Below are positions 31,074-36,602 of a stretch of DNA of 36,602 bases, piece by piece. This DNA is from an uncultured Selenomonadales bacterium (lineage in GTDB: Bacteria > Bacillota > Negativicutes > Selenomonadales > Selenomonadaceae). The DNA is taken from NCBI GenBank assembly GCA_937910665.1, contig CALEPR010000064.1, forward strand, positions 1 through 36,602, in the 5' to 3' direction. A program made the translations under genes and the position numbers. The number at the start of each line of letters is the position of its first letter. Position 1 is the first letter of the stretch. The notes beneath the pieces are model-generated. The model did no database searches and had not been told where the DNA came from. It worked only from the letters and a program-made list of their open reading frames with translations.

Positions 31074-33518
31074 TCAATCAGCTTTCAAAGTTACGGTTGC
31101 AAGCGCGGCAACTTTGTCTTCTTCGCGCGTTTTCATGATTTTTACGCCTTGAGTATTTCGACTGATGACCGAAATTGAATTTACGTCTGTGCGAATTACA
31201 ATTCCCTCCGTCGTGATTAACATCAATTCTTGGTCGGGATTGACAACTTTCAAGCCGACAACGTCGCCGGTTTTTTCGGTGACTTTCATTGTTATCGAGC
31301 CTTTGCCGTTACGACTTTGCGGACGATATTCATCAGTCGAAGTGCGTTTTCCGTAACCTTCGGAACTCACAACCAAAACTTCTGAATTTGGTTTCAATTT
31401 GTCCATGCCGACAACGAAGTCGCCTTTCTGAAGTTTAATTCCCTGCACGCCTTGAGTTGCTCGTCCCATTGAGCGAACTTCTTCCTCGTCGAAAACAATC
31501 GCCTTGCCTTTCGCCGTGCCGAGAATAATATGTCTTTCGCCTTCGGTAAATTTCACTCCGATAAGTTCGTCGCCTTTGCGAAGTTTAATCGCAATTACTC
31601 CGCGTTTGCTCATCGCGCTAAACTCGGAAAGTTTTGTTTTCTTGACCATGCCTTTCTTTGTCGCCATGAATAAATATTTGTCAGGATTGTACTCGCGAAC
31701 CTTTACAAGCGCAGTGACAATTTCTCCGTTGTCGAGCGGCAAAAGATTGCTCATGTGAACGCCTTTGGCAGTTCGTCCCGCCTCGAGGACTTGATAAGTT
31801 TTGAGCGGAAAAACTTTTCCGAAGTTCGTGAAGAATAAGATTGTCTGGTGATTTGTCGTTATCAAAATTTGTTCGACAACATCCTCAGCCTTCGTCGCCA
31901 TTCCTGTGATGCCAACTCCGCCGCGTTTTTGATTTTTGTAAGTGTCAAGATTTATGCGCTTGACATAACCGCCGCGAGTCAAAGTTATAACAACGTCATC
32001 GTCGCCGATCAAATCTTCTTCGTCGAACTGAGTGGAAACGTCGCCGCCAATAATTTCTGTGCGTCTTTCGTCGCCATATTTTTCTTTGACTGCGGAAAGT
32101 TCAGCTTTGATAATTTCCAAAATTTTATTTTCGTCCGACAAAATTTCCGTGAACTTTTCGATAGCAATTTTAATTTCTTTGTACTCGGTTTCAATTTTTT
32201 CACGCTCAAGACCTGTCAACTTTTGCAATCTTAAATCTAAAATTGCCTGCGCTTGAAGGTCGCTGAGTTCAAAATTATTTATCAACTCGGATTTTGCGTC
32301 TGCCGCTGTGGAACTTTCGCGAACAGTTTTTATCACCGAATCTAAATTATCAATCGCCTTCGTCAAGCCTTCCAAAATGTGTGCGCGGGCTTTTGCCTTC
32401 GCCAAGTCGTGGCGAGTTCTGCGCGTGATAATTTCTTCCTGATGTTTTATGTAGAGTTTCAGAACTTGAATTAAATTTAAAACCTGCGGCGAGCCGTTGA
32501 CAAGTGCCAACATAATCACGCCGAAAGAATCTTGCATTTGCGTGTGCTTGAAAAGTTGATTGAGCAAAATTTGCGGATTAACGTCGCGGCGAAGTTCAAT
32601 TATAATTCTCATTCCTTCGCGATCGGATTCGTCGCGCAAGTCGGTAATGCCTTCGATAGTTTTTTCTCGAACCAAGTCAGCAATTTTTTCAATCAGCCTT
32701 GCCTTGTTGACTTGGTAGGGCAGTTCGGTAACAATAATTCTCGGCTTGCCGTTCGACATAGTTTCAATTTCAGTTTTCGCACGCATTTTTATTGAGCCGC
32801 GACCTGTGGCGTAAGCGTCAACAATTCCCTCGCGTCCGATAATTTGTGCGGCAGTCGGGAAATCCGGACCTTTAATCACAGTCATCAAGTCATGCAAATT
32901 TGTTTCAGGATTATCAATCAACATCAAAGTCGCGTCGATAACTTCAGACATATTGTGCGGAGGAATATTCGTCGCCATTCCGACTGCAATTCCCGAAGTC
33001 CCATTTACCAAAAGCTGCGGAAATTTTGCAGGAAGGACTGCGGGTTCCTGGAGCGATTCGTCATAGTTCGGAACAAAGTCAACAGTTTCCTTGTCAATGT
33101 CTTGGAGCATTAACTCGGAAATTTTTGACATTCTGACTTCGGTATAACGCATAGCCGCCGCCGGATCTCCGTCGACTGATCCGAAGTTTCCGTGGCCGTC
33201 GGCAAGTTGATAACGCATGGAAAAATCCTGCGCCATTCTGACAATCGCATCATAAACGCTGCTGTCTCCGTGAGGATGATATTTACCCAAAACTTCACCG
33301 ACGATACGCGCAGATTTTTTGTAAGGTTTTGTCGAAGTCATTCCCGCTTCCTGCATCGCAAATAAAATTCTGCGATGAACAGGTTTCAATCCGTCGCGAA
33401 CGTCCGGAATTGCGCGGGAAACGATAACCGACATCGCGTAATCTATGTAAGAATATTTCATCTCGTGCTCAAGATTTACAGGAACAATATTCCCATGCAT
33501 GTACTCCAATTCTTCCAC
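31074..33518 (-). CDS. gyrA: DNA gyrase subunit A
   Basis: The 814-residue GyrA has catalytic Y125 in AAMRYTEVRM and the quinolone-resistance region GDSSVYDAIV with the usual Ser86 and Asp90 (susceptible-type residues). The C-terminal beta-pinwheel carries the gyrase-specific box QKRGGVG, which separates it from ParC. It introduces negative supercoils together with GyrB, which is not adjacent. The start is GTG 33518 after GAGGTGA; ATG 33500 is a less likely alternative. It is monocistronic, with its own promoter and terminator. Confidence 0.96.
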   Translation of the reverse strand: MEELEYMHGNIVPVNLEHEMKYSYIDYAMSVIVSRAIPDVRDGLKPVHRRILFAMQEAGMTSTKPYKKSARIVGEVLGKYHPHGDSSVYDAIVRMAQDFSMRYQLADGHGNFGSVDGDPAAAMRYTEVRMSKISELMLQDIDKETVDFVPNYDESLQEPAVLPAKFPQLLVNGTSGIAVGMATNIPPHNMSEVIDATLMLIDNPETNLHDLMTVIKGPDFPTAAQIIGREGIVDAYATGRGSIKMRAKTEIETMSNGKPRIIVTELPYQVNKARLIEKIADLVREKTIEGITDLRDESDREGMRIIIELRRDVNPQILLNQLFKHTQMQDSFGVIMLALVNGSPQVLNLIQVLKLYIKHQEEIITRRTRHDLAKAKARAHILEGLTKAIDNLDSVIKTVRESSTAADAKSELINNFELSDLQAQAILDLRLQKLTGLEREKIETEYKEIKIAIEKFTEILSDENKILEIIKAELSAVKEKYGDERRTEIIGGDVSTQFDEEDLIGDDDVVITLTRGGYVKRINLDTYKNQKRGGVGITGMATKAEDVVEQILITTNHQTILFFTNFGKVFPLKTYQVLEAGRTAKGVHMSNLLPLDNGEIVTALVKVREYNPDKYLFMATKKGMVKKTKLSEFSAMSKRGVIAIKLRKGDELIGVKFTEGERHIILGTAKGKAIVFDEEEVRSMGRATQGVQGIKLQKGDFVVGMDKLKPNSEVLVVSSEGYGKRTSTDEYRPQSRNGKGSITMKVTEKTGDVVGLKVVNPDQELMLITTEGIVIRTDVNSISVISRNTQGVKIMKTREEDKVAALATVTLKAD

Positions 33519-33550
33519 TATCTCACCTCATTTTATTTTCAAACGCGATA

Positions 33551-33579
33551 AGTATAACATTTCAAAAAAAAAAAGTCTA
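33551..33579 (-). promoter_or_regulatory. Promoter of gyrA
   Basis: On minus: TAGACT (33579-33574), a 17-bp T-rich spacer ending TGT, and TATACT (33556-33551), 33 bp from the GTG start. Confidence 0.6.
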
Positions 33580-33636
33580 GGCAAGCAAATTTTGCGAGCA
33601 CGGACGTTTCATAAAATTTTTTTACAAAAATTGCAG

Positions 33637-33662
33637 AAAAATCTGCCGAACTTTTTGGCAGA
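33637..33662 (-). terminator. Rho-independent terminator of tatAC
   Basis: On minus TCTGCC (33662-33657), a 9-nt loop, GGCAGA (33647-33642) and five T (33641-33637). Confidence 0.75.
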
Positions 33663-33668
33663 AAATTT

Positions 33669-34451
33669 TTATTTTCGCAAAATATATTTCACAACCCAGT
33701 AACCGACTTCATAAAGCAACATTACAGGAATCGCGACGGCAATTTGACTAATCACGTCGGGCGTTGTGACAAGTGCGCCAATCACGAACGACAGGAAGAA
33801 AACAATTTTTCTATACCTGCCCAAAATTTCGCTCGTCAAAATTCCCAGCTTACCCAAGACAATTATTGCCAGCGGCAACTCGAAAACAAAACCAAAAGGC
33901 AAAACAAACATTATCACGAAATCAAAATAATCTTGGAAGGAAAATAGCGACTGCAATTCCGTCGCATTTTCCTGCAAACTAAATCCCATGAAAAATTTTA
34001 AAGCGATCGGCAGAACCAGGAAAAATGAAAACGCCATTCCCGCAAAAAATAAAATTACCGACGCAGGAACCAAAATTCCCAACACTGCACGTTCGCCTTT
34101 AGTCAGCGCAGGCAAAAAAAATTTCCAAGCATGAAAAAAAATTATCGGCAGGGCGATTAAAAATCCTGTGACAATATCAATTTTTAAGTAAGTAAAAAAA
34201 GCCTCGCCCGGCTTCATGTAATAAAGTTTGCCGACAGGACCGGTTAAAAATTTTGTAATTTCGTCCAGAAAAAAATAAGCAACGCTACTGCCAAAGACCA
34301 CAGCCAACAAACTTTTTATCAGCCGCGACCGAAGTTCTTCAAGGTGTGCGGTCAGCGACATTGTGCCGTCGTCCTCCGGCAGATCATCTTCCTGCGAAAT
34401 ATTTTCTTCTACCTGAGATTGAGAATTTAATTTATCTTCGTCCGAAGTCAT
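33669..34451 (-). CDS. tatC: Sec-independent (twin-arginine) translocase subunit TatC
   Basis: The 260-residue protein has six hydrophobic segments after a hydrophilic acidic N-terminus of about 30 residues. The TatC motif LTAHLEELRSRLIKSL precedes TM1, and a conserved YLKIDIVTGFLIALPIIFFHAWKF-type block follows (named here by its ends, YLKID and HAWKF). It binds twin-arginine signals and recruits TatA. Its ATG overlaps the tatA stop (ATGA). The HyaA signal peptide is a likely client encoded in this same window. Confidence 0.95.
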   Translation of the reverse strand: MTSDEDKLNSQSQVEENISQEDDLPEDDGTMSLTAHLEELRSRLIKSLLAVVFGSSVAYFFLDEITKFLTGPVGKLYYMKPGEAFFTYLKIDIVTGFLIALPIIFFHAWKFFLPALTKGERAVLGILVPASVILFFAGMAFSFFLVLPIALKFFMGFSLQENATELQSLFSFQDYFDFVIMFVLPFGFVFELPLAIIVLGKLGILTSEILGRYRKIVFFLSFVIGALVTTPDVISQIAVAIPVMLLYEVGYWVVKYILRK

Positions 34452-34645
34452 TTTTTATCTGTTTCCGCATTCAATTTTTTTTGTTCGCCAACGTCAACAG
34501 TTTTGTCGTCGTCAGAATTTGCCTGTTTAAATTCTTTGATACTTTGACCGAGTGCTTTGCCAACGCCGGGCAATTTTCCCGGGCCAAAGACAACCAATCC
34601 AATAATCAAAATCAAAACAAGTTCAGGCACTCCGATTCCAAACAT
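34448..34645 (-). CDS. tatA: Twin-arginine translocase subunit TatA
   Basis: The 65-residue TatA has a single membrane helix (VPELVLILIIGLVVFG), the FGPGKLPGVGKALG hinge and amphipathic helix, and a charged tail. It oligomerises to form the Tat pore with TatC. The open frame extends to 34828, but AAGGGAG 8 nt before ATG 34645 and the family start MFGIGVPEL fix the start. It is co-transcribed with tatC; no separate tatB is present, as in many Firmicutes. Confidence 0.95.
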   Translation of the reverse strand: MFGIGVPELVLILIIGLVVFGPGKLPGVGKALGQSIKEFKQANSDDDKTVDVGEQKKLNAETDKK

Positions 34646-34685
34646 AAAATTTTCTCCCTTCGATGTAAGAATTTTAGTTTTGCAG

Positions 34686-34713
34686 ATTATAACACAAAAA
34701 ACTTTTTTGTAAA
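34686..34713 (-). promoter_or_regulatory. Promoter of tatAC
   Basis: On minus: TTTACA (34713-34708), a 16-bp spacer and TATAAT (34691-34686), about 41 bp before the tatA ATG. Confidence 0.55.
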
Positions 34714-35009
34714 ATGCAATAGTAAATTTGTTCACCGGTGTTTCATAAATTTTTTTTCCTATCGAATCAAAAAATTGTAGAAAAAATTGGCGATAGTAGA
34801 TTTTATGTAATTTCAGATTATCAGACAAAAAAAACCGAAATATTATTCAGGCAAAAAGCAAGGTCATACTTTGAGATCTGCCTTTTACAAAAATTTTTTG
34901 TAAAACTTTCGCTTCGGAAAAAATTTGCCAAGTTGGCGCATGACTTTTTTTTCGAAATTACTTTGAAAGATTTTCCCAACGACTCGACCGATTAAAAAAT
35001 TTTTTGAAT
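34714..35009. other. Intergenic region between tatA and the RTX gene, no confident gene
   Basis: A plus-strand frame of 85 codons (34738-34995, GTG start) is Phe/Lys-rich, has no ribosome binding site and resembles no known family. Its last part (AKLAHDFFFEITLKDFPN) looks faintly protein-like. I treat it as chance open frame in AT-rich DNA, but a small peptide cannot be excluded. No other signal was found here. Confidence 0.4.
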
Positions 35010-35053
35010 AAAAAATCGCTCGACAAATTTTTTCCGCCGAGCGACATTTTTTT
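35010..35053. terminator. Bidirectional terminator downstream of the RTX gene
   Basis: TCGCTCG (35016-35022) pairs with CGAGCGA (35038-35044). An A-run lies to the left (35010-35015) and a T-run to the right (from 35047), so it works on both strands; on minus it ends the RTX-protein gene. Confidence 0.8.
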
Positions 35054-35127
35054 TACTCAAAATTCTACGCAAAATTTTATCTTAAACCCTACTCACAAAA
35101 ATTTTTTCTCCGCTTGCTGAATTAAAA

Positions 35128-36231
35128 TCAGTTTGCGTGTGTCCATGACGAATTTGTGTGAGAATATTTCCAAGACGATCCGTCACCGAGCAGGAATTTG
35201 GCACTGTCACCGCCGCTGTCATTAACCGTTAATGTTTGTCCATTATTGAACTTAAGACTAATGCTGTTTGAAGATGTTTTTATCGAACCAATATCGGCAA
35301 GCATGATGTTAGCCAGATTGATCACGTCGCTTGCGGAAGAATTTGCAATAACATCGTTGCCATTATTTTTGTAGTAAAGGAATGTGTCGTTGCCGCTGCC
35401 GCCGATTAAAGTATCCGACTCAGTTCCGTTTCCGCCCCAAAGCGTACTGTTTCCACTTCCCGCAATTATGGAATTAGATTTTGAATTGCCGACCAAGAGC
35501 AAATTATTTGTGGTTTGCGAAGCGTCAAGGTTGTAATAATTGGCGTAGCTGCCGGTGTTCATTGATACATTGTCGCTTTGTGCAGCAGACAAGGTAGCGG
35601 TCAAGCCGTCATTATCTTCGGCAAGGTCTCCGGCGACATCATAACTGTAGTAGCTGCTTCTGATTTTGAAACCTTTTCCATAACCGCTCTTAACTCTGAT
35701 TGAGCCGCCGCTCGAAGGATAAATGATAATGTCCGAATTACTGGAAACTGTGCTGTAACTGCCGCTAAGACTAATTGTGTCTGTGCTACCGATTCCATAA
35801 ACTGTATCATAGCCGTCGCCACTGTAATACTTGACTACATTGTGTCCGCCGCTCACGCTGATATAATCGTTGCCTGTTCCTCCGTAAATTGTGTTGTAAC
35901 CTGCATTTCCCAAACTATTAACTTTTATCGTGTCTGCTCCTGTTCCTCCCGAAACCGAAACATGTCCGTCAGCACTGTAAATTGAATCGTTTCCATACCC
36001 ACCGTCAAGCGTTACATATCCATAGCCGCTGTTTACTGTGTACGACCCATAAACATTACTGTAAACTGTATCATTGCCGTACCCACCATAAACTTTTGTT
36101 CCGCCTGCATAGTTCACAATATAATCATTTCCGGAATATCCATAAAGATATGCATACTTTCCATAATTATAAATGTAATCTGCATAGCTTGAACCGCCGA
36201 CAACCGAGTAATTGTTATAATTTGTTGCCAT
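35128..36231 (-). CDS. RTX-type calcium-binding repeat protein (putative type I-secreted surface protein)
   Basis: The 367-residue Gly/Ser/Tyr/Asn/Asp-rich protein has no N-terminal signal peptide. RTX nonapeptide-like turns are spread along it: LYGYSGNDYI, VYGGYGNDTV, LDGGYGNDSI, VSGGTGADTI, IYGGTGNDYI, then a gap (about 150-250) and LIGGSGNDTF. Such repeats wind into a Ca2+-stabilised beta-roll after export by a type I system, whose signal lies at the C-terminus. An enzymatic domain is not apparent, so a structural, adhesive or S-layer-type role is more likely than a toxin. No ABC exporter is adjacent. ATG 36231 follows AAGGAGAT. High tyrosine content is unusual for RTX regions. Confidence 0.8.
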   Translation of the reverse strand: MATNYNNYSVVGGSSYADYIYNYGKYAYLYGYSGNDYIVNYAGGTKVYGGYGNDTVYSNVYGSYTVNSGYGYVTLDGGYGNDSIYSADGHVSVSGGTGADTIKVNSLGNAGYNTIYGGTGNDYISVSGGHNVVKYYSGDGYDTVYGIGSTDTISLSGSYSTVSSNSDIIIYPSSGGSIRVKSGYGKGFKIRSSYYSYDVAGDLAEDNDGLTATLSAAQSDNVSMNTGSYANYYNLDASQTTNNLLLVGNSKSNSIIAGSGNSTLWGGNGTESDTLIGGSGNDTFLYYKNNGNDVIANSSASDVINLANIMLADIGSIKTSSNSISLKFNNGQTLTVNDSGGDSAKFLLGDGSSWKYSHTNSSWTHAN

Positions 36232-36244
36232 TTTAAAAATCTCC

Positions 36245-36276
36245 TTTCAAAATTTCAAAATTTCAAAGTTTCAAAT
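36245..36276. repeat. 8-bp tandem repeat, four units, in the RTX gene leader
   Basis: TTTCAAAA twice, then TTTCAAAG and TTTCAAAT (36245-36276). It lies directly upstream of, and slightly into, the ribosome binding site of the RTX gene (minus strand). Confidence 0.9.
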
Positions 36277-36349
36277 GTTCCTTGTATCAATCGAATAATA
36301 TCAAAAAAAAGTTTAGAAGTCATTAGAAAAATATTAAACTTGATAAAGA

Positions 36350-36447
36350 AATTACTCCGACTACAATAAATCCAAATATATCTGTAAAAAACTTTGCTGT
36401 CATCTGTCGAACTATAATTTTTTTTGGAATTTTAATCGCCGAAGTAA
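36350..36447. repeat. MITE-like inverted-repeat element upstream of the RTX gene, copy 2
   Basis: Left end ATTACTCCGACTACAATAAA (36351-36370); right end TTTTAATCGCCGAAGTAATA (36431-36450) matches it inverted over about 12 bp. Both ends agree with copy 1 at 26507-26617 in the same orientation. It lies about 120 bp upstream of the RTX start codon. Confidence 0.6.
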
Positions 36448-36602
36448 TAAATTTGATTTTTAATGTTTTTTACTTATACAAAAACATTGACACTACTCGT
36501 GATAAAATTTTTAACCAACTTCCGAAAAAAAATTTTGCCTTCCTCCGAAAAATTTTTTTCTGTTTAAATTGATTCTTGCCTGAAAAAAATTTCCCTTCAC
36601 AC
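36448..36602. other. Window end, AT-rich, no gene recognised
   Basis: AT-rich sequence after the repeat element. TTGACA at 36487-36492 has no convincing -10 partner. No ORF with a ribosome binding site reaches the end. 36277-36349 likewise holds only leader sequence of the RTX gene. Confidence 0.4.

Noticed and set aside
34738..34995. 85-codon plus-strand frame between tatA and the RTX gene
   Set aside because: No ribosome binding site, Phe/Lys-rich low-complexity content typical of AT-rich spacer DNA, no recognisable family.

Overview
The window looks like chromosomal DNA of a low-GC, anaerobic, Gram-negative-type Firmicute (Negativicutes, Selenomonas-like). This is an inference. It rests on AT-rich DNA dense in AAAATTTT-type runs, strong AGGAGG ribosome binding sites with frequent TTG and GTG starts, Firmicute-like housekeeping genes, a periplasmic Tat-exported [NiFe] hydrogenase with TatA/TatC, and an RTX-repeat protein. 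No rRNA, CRISPR array or complete phage was seen.

Layout. 1-1053: an MNT/HEPN (MntA-HepT) toxin-antitoxin pair whose hepT reading frame carries an early in-frame stop, followed by decayed phage-like fragments. 1280-3330 (minus): rfbC-hisB-dagK. 3705-10288 (minus): clpX-like, crcB, pyrB, pyrC, a small ferredoxin and recG. 10423: rpmE, sharing a back-to-back promoter with clpX. 10698-13619 (minus): murB, a stand-alone IMP cyclohydrolase (N-terminal half of PurH) and an unknown secreted protein. 13769: ligA. 15846-16706 (minus): tRNA-Pro(TGG), an HNH protein and a DUF1858 protein. 16843-20063 (plus): rsmH, ftsL, a decayed gene, prmC and tsaC. 20123-26303 (minus): an operon of two TerD-family proteins, two paralogous GT2 glycosyltransferases and a Ca2+ P-type ATPase. 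26771-30886 (plus): hydrogenase hyaA-hyaB-hyaC, split by a four-helix-bundle ORF with 7-bp-periodic inverted-repeat ends. 31074-36231 (minus): gyrA, tatA-tatC and an RTX-repeat protein.

How the genes connect. The hydrogenase small subunit has a twin-arginine signal and a C-terminal membrane anchor. The large subunit would be co-exported, and HyaC is the quinone-reducing cytochrome b. TatA/TatC encoded nearby could supply the export route. The TerD/GT2/Ca2+-ATPase genes touch or overlap, suggesting one calcium- or envelope-stress module. pyrB and pyrC carry out consecutive pyrimidine steps.

Most interesting points: (1) the four-helix-bundle ORF inserted between hyaA and hyaB, flanked by heptameric TAGGG/CCCTA arrays, with similar gene-less heptad palindromes directly after other genes in operons; (2) a two-copy, roughly 100-bp inverted-repeat element upstream of hyaA and of the RTX gene; (3) the TerD-GT2-Ca2+-ATPase operon; (4) the hepT nonsense codon; (5) the split PurH. 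All reading was by eye and no database search was made.
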